From positions 1 through 64,000 of the forward strand of contig JACPEP010000037.1 of NCBI GenBank assembly GCA_016183425.1: a stretch of DNA of 64,000 nucleotides, given 5' to 3'. The notes below the pieces were generated by a model, which was not told the DNA's origin, ran no database searches, and saw only the letters and a list, made by a program, of their open reading frames with translations. Both the position numbers and the translations under genes were made by a program. Below are positions 51,255 to 58,714 of the stretch, in pieces. The DNA comes from Chloroflexota bacterium (GTDB taxonomy: Bacteria > Chloroflexota > Dehalococcoidia > JACPEP01). Numbering within the stretch: position 1 is the first letter of the stretch; every line of letters begins with the position of its first letter.

Positions 51255-52916
51255 GTGGGGATCGCTAAGGCGGCCTTAATCATTATGGCGGGCAACATCG
51301 TCAGCCGCCTGCTGGGGATAGTGCGAGAGCAGATTATCGCCGCTCTCTTCGGCGCTTCCGCCGCCACCGACGCCTTCACCGCCGCCTCCCGAGTGCCCAC
51401 CACCGTGTACGACTTCCTGGTAGGAGGTATGCTCTCCGCTGCCCTCATTCCCGTCCTGGCAGACTACGTGCACCACCGCGATGAAGCCGAGTTGTGGCGC
51501 ACCGTGAGCCTGGTGCTAAACCTTATACTTCTGGCCCTGGCCTTCCTTTTAGCCCTCTTAGCCTGGCTGGCGGAGCCCCTTATGGGCTTTCTCGCCTTCG
51601 GGTTCTCTCCTCAGGTTAGGTCTCTGTCTGTGGGGCTGGTTCAGCTCATGCTGCCATCGGTGCTCTTCATGGGGGTCGCTGGAGTGTTCACCTCTCTCCT
51701 TTATGCCCGGCGGAGCTTTCTCCTACCTGCCTTCTCCGCCGCCGCCTACAACGCCGGTATCGTCATCATGGCCCTCCTTTTCCACAATGCCTTGGGCATT
51801 CACAGCCTGGTACTGGGGGTAATGGTGGGGGCTTTCTTTCAGGTGGCTATTCAGTGGCCGGGAGTGAGGGGAATGCGCTACACCTTCTCCCTCTCTCTAT
51901 CCCATCCCGGAGTGCGGCGCATCATGGGCCTGTACCTTCCTGTCGCCCTGGGTCTGCTGGTATCGGCGGCGGGCATCGCCATCGATAGCAACCTGGCTTC
52001 CCGCACCGGGGAAGGGGGAATGGCCGCCATGCGTTTCGCCACCACCTTAGTTCAGTTCCCTCTCGGCCTGGTGGCTACTGCCATGGGTTACGCCCTCCTT
52101 CCCACCCTCTCTTACCACGCCGGCCCGGTGGTCGGCAGAAGCGGCGTCCCTGAACCCACCTTGGCCTTCTCCCAAGACGAGGTTGACGTTGGCCGAGCCA
52201 GACAAAAAGAGGCCTCGGAGGCCTATCGGGCCACCCTGGCGTTGGGCATGAAGCTGGTGCTGCTGACCACGGTTCCCGCCGCCGCTGGCCTGGTTATGCT
52301 CCGCGTCCCTATCATTCGCTTGCTCTTTCAACACGGTGTTTTCAACCCTCAAGACACGCAGCGCACTGCCCTGGCCTTCTTAGGCTACGCTCCCGGAATG
52401 GTGGCGGCGGCTGTGGACCAGATCCTGGTATTCGCCTTCTACGCCCGCAAGAACACAGTAACCCCAGTGATAGTAGGCGTCGTGGGAGTGGCGGCTTACG
52501 TAGTAGTGGGGCTGGCCCTCGTCCAACCCTTGGGGGTGCTGGGGCTCACCATCGCCAACTCTGTGCAGTGGACCCTCCACGCCCTGGTGCTTCTCTTCCT
52601 CATGGGACGAGTGATGGGGGGCTTTAGAGGCACTGGCCTCAGTGGTACTTTTGTTCGAAGCCTCGGGGCCGGCGGCGCCATGATGGTAGCGCTGGCGGCC
52701 ATGGAGTTCTTCTTGACGGGATGGGTTTCTTCCCAGGGAGGGGCGGCCCAGGTGGCCTACCTGGCCCTGGCTGTCCTTTTGGGGGCTGGGGCGTATGTCG
52801 GCGCTATGGCGGCGGTAGGGCAGAAAGAGCTGAAAGTATTGAGGCAGGCCCTGAGGACACGAGGCACAGTGCCGGTAACGGAGGCGCCCGGTACATCTGA
52901 TGTCAACTTAAGATAA
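51255..52916 (+). CDS. murJ: Lipid II flippase MurJ
   Basis: A 553-residue MOP-superfamily protein with about 13-14 transmembrane helices. It flips lipid II across the membrane in peptidoglycan synthesis. Family blocks: MAGNIVSRLLGIVREQIIAALFGASAATDAFTAASRVPTTVYDFLVGGMLSAALIPVLADY, then LYARRSFLLPAFSAAAYNAGII, and RLLFQHGVFNPQDTQRTALAFLGYAPGMVAAAVDQILVFAFYARKNTVTPV. The start is GTG, with AAGGA about ten bases before it. Its presence indicates that the cell makes peptidoglycan. Confidence 0.92.
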   Translation: MGIAKAALIIMAGNIVSRLLGIVREQIIAALFGASAATDAFTAASRVPTTVYDFLVGGMLSAALIPVLADYVHHRDEAELWRTVSLVLNLILLALAFLLALLAWLAEPLMGFLAFGFSPQVRSLSVGLVQLMLPSVLFMGVAGVFTSLLYARRSFLLPAFSAAAYNAGIVIMALLFHNALGIHSLVLGVMVGAFFQVAIQWPGVRGMRYTFSLSLSHPGVRRIMGLYLPVALGLLVSAAGIAIDSNLASRTGEGGMAAMRFATTLVQFPLGLVATAMGYALLPTLSYHAGPVVGRSGVPEPTLAFSQDEVDVGRARQKEASEAYRATLALGMKLVLLTTVPAAAGLVMLRVPIIRLLFQHGVFNPQDTQRTALAFLGYAPGMVAAAVDQILVFAFYARKNTVTPVIVGVVGVAAYVVVGLALVQPLGVLGLTIANSVQWTLHALVLLFLMGRVMGGFRGTGLSGTFVRSLGAGGAMMVALAAMEFFLTGWVSSQGGAAQVAYLALAVLLGAGAYVGAMAAVGQKELKVLRQALRTRGTVPVTEAPGTSDVNLR

Positions 52917-53039
52917 AAAGGGGTATACTTGCTGGGGATATTGGAGTTACTTGCGAGATATTCAGGGTATTTTTGTTTTTGACAAACACCGTATCCTTCA
53001 ATAAACTAACACAAGCAATACAATAGCTTAAAAATAAAT

Positions 53040-53046
53040 GTTAGGC
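53040..53046 (+). other. Integron-type core site at the left end of the cassette array
   Basis: GTTAGGC, matching the GTTRRRY core at which integron integrases cut. It is twelve bases before the first cassette gene. No complete attC can be read upstream, so it may be an attI-like or insertion site. AT-rich sequence (52920-53040) separates it from murJ. Confidence 0.55.
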
Positions 53047-53057
53047 AGCAAAAGAAC

Positions 53058-53612
53058 ATGCGGACGCTAATTGATCAAGTGGAACGCTCCCTACAATCAG
53101 GCTTGTATTACCTGTCACTCTTCGGGGCACTCGCCATTCCTGATATTGCAGGAGCCTTTGACTCTGACGATGGCCAAGCCAACGGAGAAAGGTATAAGGC
53201 ATGGTATGAAGAATGGGTGCGTCCAAGGTTCAGGGAAAAGGTACTGGAAAGGATACCGCCTGAGGCGCGGCAATACGTAAGTGAGTTAGAGAACCCCTTG
53301 ACGGGAGACGCTTGCTACCGATTCCGCTGCTCGCTTCTTCACCAAGGCAGTTCGCAGCATCCGAAAAGTCCATTTTCACGCATCATCTTTATTGAGCCGG
53401 GGACGACATCCAACATCGTGCATTATGTAGTACTGAACGATGCCTTGTGTATCGACTTAAACAGTTTTTGCCTAGAAGTGATATCCGGAACCCACGTGTG
53501 GCTGGAGAAAGTAGAAAAGACTGAGCGGTACAAATCCAATTATGACAAGTTTGCACGGCGACATCCGGAAGGTCTTAAACCTTATATTGGCGGCGTCCCG
53601 GTGGTTGGGTGA
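53058..53612 (+). CDS. Cassette-borne protein with HEPN-like motif
   Basis: A 184-residue soluble protein of a family that I cannot name. Residues 1-60 look helical (IDQVERSLQSGLYYLSLFGALAIPDIAGAFD). CYRFRCSLLHQGSS holds R90 and H95 spaced as RxxxxH, the motif of HEPN ribonucleases, in a context (RFRxxLLHQG) much like HEPN domains. The C-terminal half has beta-like stretches (IIFIEPG, HYVVLND). The stop is four bases before attC1, as in integron cassettes. HEPN assignment is inference; a toxin or defence role would follow if right. Confidence 0.65.
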   Translation: MRTLIDQVERSLQSGLYYLSLFGALAIPDIAGAFDSDDGQANGERYKAWYEEWVRPRFREKVLERIPPEARQYVSELENPLTGDACYRFRCSLLHQGSSQHPKSPFSRIIFIEPGTTSNIVHYVVLNDALCIDLNSFCLEVISGTHVWLEKVEKTERYKSNYDKFARRHPEGLKPYIGGVPVVG

Positions 53613-53616
53613 TGCT

Positions 53617-53676
53617 GCCTAACAACCGCGTGGAGCCGACGCGCTCCGCACCGGCGGCTGAACCCGACCGTTAGGC
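53617..53676 (+). other. attC site 1 (59-base element-like)
   Basis: R'' GCCTAAC (53617-53623) and R' GTTAGGC (53670-53676) are exact reverse complements and match RYYYAAC/GTTRRRY. Between them GGAGC...GCTCC gives an imperfect stem. Total 60 bases, typical for attC. It follows the first cassette gene's stop by four bases. Confidence 0.8.
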
Positions 53677-53726
53677 CTGAAACTAAATATTAAACGGGTT
53701 ACTTTGAAAACAGAAGGGAGAACTCG

Positions 53727-53927
53727 ATGTTGAAAGTAGATGAAATCAAGGAAGCCATAGAGGTCCTTCCAGAGGAAGACTATATTCAATTAAGGCAGTG
53801 GTTTTCAAGAAAGGATTGGGGAAAATGGGACAAACAGATTGAGGCAGATTCTGAGGCAGGGAAGTTGGATTTGCTAATCAGGGAAGCCCTTGTAGAAAAA
53901 GCGAAGGGGGAGATCAAGGAACTCTAA
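53727..53927 (+). CDS. Antitoxin of a ParE/RelE-type pair (predicted)
   Basis: A 66-residue acidic helical protein: VDEIKEAIEVLPEEDYIQLRQWFSRKDWGKWDKQIEADSEAGKLDLLIREALVEKAKGEI. The LPEEDYIQLRQWF block is found in small antitoxins that precede RelE/ParE-like toxins. AGAAGGGAGA before the ATG is a good ribosome site. It directly abuts the toxin gene, whose ATG follows its stop. First gene of cassette 2. Confidence 0.78.
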   Translation: MLKVDEIKEAIEVLPEEDYIQLRQWFSRKDWGKWDKQIEADSEAGKLDLLIREALVEKAKGEIKEL

Positions 53928-54188
53928 ATGCATCGGACAACAAATCGATTCCGGAAATGCTTCGAAAACCTTCCAGGACTTGTTCAAAAGATATCAAAGA
54001 ATAACTTTGAGCTTCTCAAAAAGAACCCTTCGCATCCATCTCTTCATTTCAAGAAAGTTGGTAAGCTTTGGTCAGTCAGAGCCAGAATGAATCATAGGGC
54101 GCTTGAGTTTGAGGATGGTGAAGACTTTATTTGGGTTTGGATTGGTACTCACGACGAGTATGAACGAATGATTAAAGAATTGGGCTAA
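53928..54188 (+). CDS. ParE/RelE-family toxin
   Basis: An 86-residue toxin of the RelE/ParE fold. RFRKCFENLPGLVQKISKNNFELLKKNPSHPSLHFKKVGKLWSVRARMNHRALEFEDGEDFIWVWIGTHDEYERMI is the family pattern, ending in the usual IGTHDEYE. Whether it cuts mRNA or poisons gyrase is not clear. Its TAA stop lies within R'' of attC2. Toxin-antitoxin cassettes are known to stabilise integron arrays. Confidence 0.85.
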   Translation: MHRTTNRFRKCFENLPGLVQKISKNNFELLKKNPSHPSLHFKKVGKLWSVRARMNHRALEFEDGEDFIWVWIGTHDEYERMIKELG

Positions 54189-54255
54189 CAAGGCGCTGCA
54201 CCTGACCGCTGTTCCGCTGTGCTTCATAGCGGGCAGGTGAGCTTTGTCGTTCGGC
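54183..54255 (+). other. attC site 2
   Basis: R'' GGCTAAC (54183-54189) and R' GTTCGGC (54249-54255), with a long imperfect hairpin between: ACAAGGCGCTGCACCTGACCGCT against AGCGGGCAGGTGAGCTTTGT. The layout is that of many attC sites. R' differs from the GTTAGGC consensus, and R'' and R' match at five of seven positions, so it may be less active. Confidence 0.7.
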
Positions 54256-54294
54256 AACGTGAGAAAGACTTGATTCCCGCGAAGGAGGACAGCA

Positions 54295-55299
54295 ATGCAG
54301 ACGCAGAAGTGGAGTGAGCGTGTCCTGCGCAATCTTGAAACTGCCGCAGAGCATACCAAGGAGGTTGTGAAGAAGCTGGTCCTTCTGGCCATAGACAAGC
54401 CCGGATTTGAAACGCAGTATCAGTTAGGTCCCGACGTTGTCTGTCCCACCTGCGACGAGGAGAGGGACTACCTCGTTCTCGTGGCGTTTATGCATGATGT
54501 CCACAAACTGCTCGACGGACGGGACCACGCTTCTCGCGGAGCCGATGTTGCGGCAAAGCCGGAGACGGTCGACCTGATTCGGTTCCATGATGTCTTGGGC
54601 GTAGCCAGTACAGGTGAGGCTTCGCCGCTCTTCCTGGCTGATCTCGTGAGTGCGGTGAGAAGGCATGCGTCGCCCCGGGATTTCCTCAGGCGTCTCCTGA
54701 TCCTAACGACGGTTGACGTCGCGGCTGCCGGTTTCCTCACACAGGAACGTCTAGAGAACTACGCGTACCTTCTGAGCCTTGTTCAGGAAGCTGGGAGGTC
54801 CAACAATGACACGCTCTCAGAACTTGCAATGAAGGAGACTGGCGAGAGGATCAAGCGGCTCTTGCAGTCGAACGACAGGATAGAGGTTGAAAGCGTAAGG
54901 CTGATTGACGCCGCCTTCGATCGACACTCGAACGGTGGCAAACTCAGAAACGCCTTAGCCTTCGCTCGATTTCACTACGGGGCCTGGGCACTGGAGCCCT
55001 GGTTCTGGCGCAGGCTAGGACAACAGGAGCCAAGACCAAACGATGAGCAGAAGAAGAACAGGATCTTAGTTGAAGACGGTGAAGGCAGTGTCGATCTTCT
55101 CGATCAATTCCTAAACTTGCTGTGGCGCATCGTGAACAATGAGGATTCAAGAGAGATAAAGAGAGAATTCACGACAGTCGCCGGCAAGAAATTGTCCCTG
55201 TACAATCTGGAGGGACTTTCTGTCAAGTTCGGTAGCGGGACGGAAGGCTATGACAATTTTCTCAAATGGTGCATGAATGGAGAAACCAAACTGCCATGA
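54295..55299 (+). CDS. HD-domain protein in the cassette array
   Basis: 334 residues; ATG at 54295 with AAGGAGG ten bases upstream, 40 bases after R' of attC2. An HD phosphohydrolase domain: VAFMHDVHKLL (H67-D68, H70) and LILTTVDVAAAGF with the last Asp, H20 in AEHTKEV as the first His. CPTC (50-53) could bind zinc. The last 150 residues are unknown (FARFHYGAWALEPWFWRRLG). No attC is seen after it; it may be the last cassette with a lost attC. A nucleotide-phosphohydrolase role is likely; defence is possible. Confidence 0.75.
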   Translation: MQTQKWSERVLRNLETAAEHTKEVVKKLVLLAIDKPGFETQYQLGPDVVCPTCDEERDYLVLVAFMHDVHKLLDGRDHASRGADVAAKPETVDLIRFHDVLGVASTGEASPLFLADLVSAVRRHASPRDFLRRLLILTTVDVAAAGFLTQERLENYAYLLSLVQEAGRSNNDTLSELAMKETGERIKRLLQSNDRIEVESVRLIDAAFDRHSNGGKLRNALAFARFHYGAWALEPWFWRRLGQQEPRPNDEQKKNRILVEDGEGSVDLLDQFLNLLWRIVNNEDSREIKREFTTVAGKKLSLYNLEGLSVKFGSGTEGYDNFLKWCMNGETKLP

Positions 55300-55301
55300 A
55301 T

Positions 55302-55321
55302 AGTTTCCTTGTCGGGAAACT
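55302..55321 (+). terminator. Hairpin after the HD gene
   Basis: AGTTTCC (55302-55308), loop TTGTCG, GGAAACT (55315-55321). No T run; weak terminator at best. Confidence 0.3.
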
Positions 55322-55334
55322 GGAGTATGGGAGA

Positions 55335-55364
55335 TTGTGTGCCGACCCCACGGCGATATATAAT
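55335..55364 (+). promoter_or_regulatory. Promoter of the beta-helix gene
   Basis: TTGTGT (55335-55340), 18 bases, TATAAT (55359-55364). Start predicted near 55371, only about eight bases before the GTG at 55379, so the leader is very short. Confidence 0.55.
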
Positions 55365-55378
55365 GCGCTTTAGTCGCC

Positions 55379-57208
55379 GTGAGCAAGAGACAAGCCGCCC
55401 TCTGCTGCTACCGAGTTGCCAGCCTCCTGGCAACGATCCTGGTTTTTTCTATCTCGTTGCTCCTCCCCGGTAATGCGGAGGCCGAAGGCCCCCCCACCAG
55501 GGTGGGCGGCGTCATCATCTCAGATACCTGGTGGAAAGCCTCCGAGAGCCCCTACATCGTTACCGCGCCTATCACCGTAGCCCAGGGCATCGCTCTGACC
55601 GTGGAGCCGGGGGTGGAGGTAAGGTTCAATTCCAAAACGTACCTTCAGGTGGAGGGAACCCTACACGCCCAAGGCACCGCTTCCCGTCCCATCGCCTTCA
55701 CCTCCAGCGCCCCCATCCCCACCCCTGGCGACTGGGGTTACATCCGCTTCCGCCCCTCCAGCCAGGCTGCTGACTTCGATCCCTGGCATCGCTACCTTCA
55801 GGGCTCGACTCTTCAGTACGCCACCGTGGAATACGCTGGCGCCGCGGGGAGGGGCGCTATATGGGTGGAGGACGCCGCCCCCTACATCGACCACAGTATC
55901 ATTCGTCGCAACGGTGCCAGCGGCATCTACGCCGAAACTATCCGCCCCCTCTATATCACAAATAATATCATCGCCGAGAACTCCTCACCCACCGTCGGGG
56001 GCGGCATCTACGCTCAAGGCCCGTTGACCATCGTTGGCAATCAAGTCGCCGCCAACCGGGCGCCCGTCTATTCCGGCCTCTTTATCCAAGGTGATGCCGT
56101 CAACCTGCGCCAGAACAGCATCGTAAGAAACGAGGTCATCTCCACCTCTTCAGACAAGGGTGGCAGCCTCTACTTCCAAGGCGACGGCGATTTCAGTTGC
56201 AACACGGTGGTGAGCAATACCGCCGGCACGTGGGGCGGCGTAACCATAGATGGGCGCCCGACCAACTTTGTCGGCAACAGCATATATGGCAACACCGCTT
56301 ATCAGCTCTACAACCTGAACCCGCGGAGCCCTTCGATACTAAACGCTATAAACAACTATTGGGGAACCACGGACCCCAACTCTATCGCCCGCCTCATCTA
56401 TGACTCTCAAGACGATGCCACCAAAGACACCGTCAACTACGGCTCCCCTCTGGCCATGCCCGCCCCATGCGCTCCTCCCAGCCCCCCCGCCGGGCTGGTG
56501 GCGGTATCTCAGCTCGGCACCGTAGCCCTGTCTTGGAAGGCCGACGAGGGGCAAAACATCGTCGGCTATCGGGTTTACTACAGCCCCCAGCCGGGCTTCC
56601 CTTATGCCAACGCCATTACCCTGGACAAGACAACGGCTTACACCATTACCAGCTCCGTCCCCCTCACCTACTACCTGGCAGTGACCGCCTACGATGCCCG
56701 GGGAGCCGAAAGTTGGTACTCCAAGGAGATTTCAGCCACTATGACTGTTATCGAGCCCGTGGCCCCTCCTGCCCCGGTTACCATAGTGGGCCAGGTGGAG
56801 CGCCAGGGTTGGGGAGACCACCGCGACGCCGTGGTTTCTTTAGAAGGCACCCCTTACATGGCGACTACCACAGCCAAAGGGCTGTATACCATAACCAACG
56901 TCGCCCCCGGCATTTACACAGCATCGGCAACTACCCCCGGCTACCTTCCCCAAAAGCGGCGCAACCTGGAGGTGATTACCAGAAGCAGCACCATCATCCT
57001 ACCTACCTTCAAGCTCATGGGCGGCGACGCTAACGGCGATGGCGCCATCGACATTTTCGACCTGGTGCTCATGGCGGCTAATTTTGGAACCACCGTTCCC
57101 CCCGCCCCCCTCGGCGCCGACGCCAACAGCGACCACGTGGTCAATATTTACGACCTCGTCCTGGCCGCCACTAACCTGGATCGGACCACAGCGAACCTGG
57201 GCGATTGA
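55379..57208 (+). CDS. Secreted beta-helix protein with Fn3-like, carboxypeptidase-regulatory-like and dockerin-like domains
   Basis: A 609-residue exported protein. Signal peptide about 1-35 (SLLATILVFSISLLLPGNAEAEG). Residues 50-350 form a right-handed beta-helix (repeats such as IWVEDAAPYIDHSIIRRNGASGIYAE and NNIIAENSSPTVGGGIY), found in surface proteins and polysaccharide lyases. A fibronectin-III-like domain is at about 365-455, a CarboxypepD_reg-like domain at about 465-545, and a type I dockerin-like pair at about 550-605 (GDANGDGAIDIFDLVLMAANFG and ADANSDHVVNIYDLVLAATNL). No catalytic residues are evident. GTG start, no clear ribosome site. Confidence 0.85.
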   Translation: MSKRQAALCCYRVASLLATILVFSISLLLPGNAEAEGPPTRVGGVIISDTWWKASESPYIVTAPITVAQGIALTVEPGVEVRFNSKTYLQVEGTLHAQGTASRPIAFTSSAPIPTPGDWGYIRFRPSSQAADFDPWHRYLQGSTLQYATVEYAGAAGRGAIWVEDAAPYIDHSIIRRNGASGIYAETIRPLYITNNIIAENSSPTVGGGIYAQGPLTIVGNQVAANRAPVYSGLFIQGDAVNLRQNSIVRNEVISTSSDKGGSLYFQGDGDFSCNTVVSNTAGTWGGVTIDGRPTNFVGNSIYGNTAYQLYNLNPRSPSILNAINNYWGTTDPNSIARLIYDSQDDATKDTVNYGSPLAMPAPCAPPSPPAGLVAVSQLGTVALSWKADEGQNIVGYRVYYSPQPGFPYANAITLDKTTAYTITSSVPLTYYLAVTAYDARGAESWYSKEISATMTVIEPVAPPAPVTIVGQVERQGWGDHRDAVVSLEGTPYMATTTAKGLYTITNVAPGIYTASATTPGYLPQKRRNLEVITRSSTIILPTFKLMGGDANGDGAIDIFDLVLMAANFGTTVPPAPLGADANSDHVVNIYDLVLAATNLDRTTANLGD

Positions 57209-57564
57209 CACTCCCCGCTGTTCTCTCCCAGGGGAGCCGCCACCCGTTTGCTTAATGGCCAACTAATGTCAACAAAAGGGCCTTGCAGTCCATTTTATCG
57301 CTAGTAGAAGGGGGTCAAGGAGCCGGATGCCCCCCCTGGCGGTCCTTCCCGGGAAGGATAGGGGTGTCCCCCTCCCCGCTTCTGCGGGGACAAATTTCCA
57401 GGGCGAGTGGGCAAGAGAAAATATTGAACACCCTCCCCCAAATACTTCTTGACAAAAAACATTTCCTGGCTACAATTTAGCGTGACCAGGCCCTGCCTCG
57501 ATCTCTATCACAGGGTTTGGGGAGGAAAGCGGACGAGGGACGACCCCGAAAAAGGAGGTGAGCT
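57209..57564. other. Gap with the promoter of the tct genes
   Basis: About 355 bases without a gene. CTCCCCGCTTCTGCGGGG (57374-57391 region) contains a CCCCGC-ttct-GCGGGG palindrome. The promoter is at 57449-57476. Nothing else that I can support. Confidence 0.45.
57449..57476 (+). promoter_or_regulatory. Promoter of the tctC-tctA-tctB operon
   Basis: TTGACA (57449-57454), 16 bases, TACAAT (57471-57476). The leader is about 80 bases; AAAGGAGG precedes the ATG at 57565. Confidence 0.65.
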
Positions 57565-58659
57565 ATGATTAAAAGCTTTTTTGTCTTCACTGGGTTGCTG
57601 GCTAGCCTGATTCTGGTGGCCTGTGCCACCGCAGCGCCTCCCCCACCTACCCCATCGACGGGGGTCACAGCAACACCATCTCCCAGAGTCATACCAACAG
57701 CCACGCCTACTCCCGTCCCCTTCTATTCTGGCAAAACTATTCGCGTCATAGTTGGATATGCCGCGGGGGGCGGCTATGATACCTACGCCCGTCTTATCGC
57801 CAAGCACATCGGCAAGTACATTCCGGGCACCCCGACCACGGTGGTGGAGAACATGGCCGGCGCCGGCAGCCTGGTGGCGGCCAACTACCTGTACAAAGTA
57901 GCCAAGCCCGATGGCCTCACCCTGGGGACCTTTGGCGAGGGCCTGGTGTTGCAGCAGGCCCTGGGGGCGGAAGGCATCGAGTTCGATAGTCGCAAGTTCA
58001 ACTGGCTGGGGGCAGCGGACAAGGCTACCCAGGCCTGTGCCGTGCGTACCGACCGGGGTTTTAAGATTATCTCTGATGCCGTCGGCGCCCCCAAACCCCT
58101 GATTTTAGGGGCCACCGCCCCCGGCTCCAACACCTGGGACTTTCCCAAGGTATTAGAGGCGGCGCTAGGTATTAACGTGAAGCTGGTGGGGGGCTACGAT
58201 GGCACCGCCAAGATCCGCCTCGCAGCGGAGGCCGGAGAGGTGGAGGGGGGCTGCTGGACCTGGGAATCCATTAAAGTTACCTGGAAAGATGCCCTGGACA
58301 GGGGTTTTGTCAAAATCCTGGTTCACCAGGCCCCCGCCAAAAACCCAGACCTGGCCGATATCCCCCTAGCTACGGACCTGGCCAAGACCGCCGAAGGGCG
58401 CCAACTCATCCTTCTCGCCACCAGTCCCGCCGCCATGACCAAGCCTTTTGCCACTCACCCGGAGACGCCTCCCGACCGGGTGAAAATCCTCCAGGACGCC
58501 TTTGCCAAGGTCCTGAAGGACCCAGAGCTTATGGAAGAAGCCAACAAGGCCCAACTGGAGGTCCATCTGGTGTCAGCGGAAGAAGTGCGTAAGCTGGTGG
58601 CCGAGGCGCTGGCCACCCCGCCCGATGTAGCTAAGAAGCTAAAAGAGGTCCTGAAATAG
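57565..58659 (+). CDS. Tripartite tricarboxylate transporter binding protein (TctC/Bug)
   Basis: A 364-residue lipoprotein. Signal and lipobox LVACAT (Cys near 20), a Pro/Thr-rich linker, then the Bug fold: KTIRVIVGYAAGGGYDTYARLIAKHIGKYIPGTPTTVVENMAGAGSLVAANYLY. Binds small carboxylates and hands them to TctAB. The ligand cannot be told. First gene of the three. Confidence 0.9.
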   Translation: MIKSFFVFTGLLASLILVACATAAPPPPTPSTGVTATPSPRVIPTATPTPVPFYSGKTIRVIVGYAAGGGYDTYARLIAKHIGKYIPGTPTTVVENMAGAGSLVAANYLYKVAKPDGLTLGTFGEGLVLQQALGAEGIEFDSRKFNWLGAADKATQACAVRTDRGFKIISDAVGAPKPLILGATAPGSNTWDFPKVLEAALGINVKLVGGYDGTAKIRLAAEAGEVEGGCWTWESIKVTWKDALDRGFVKILVHQAPAKNPDLADIPLATDLAKTAEGRQLILLATSPAAMTKPFATHPETPPDRVKILQDAFAKVLKDPELMEEANKAQLEVHLVSAEEVRKLVAEALATPPDVAKKLKEVLK

Positions 58660-58714
58660 TTCCCAAAGGATTTTCTCCCGGGGTAGTGCCCCATTCCCTG
58701 GGAGAGGACAGAAA

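Noticed and set aside
53000-53046. Possible complete attC upstream of the first cassette
   Set aside because: An ACTAAC at about 53004-53009 could be an R'' remnant, but spacing and stem are poor; only the GTTAGGC core is kept.
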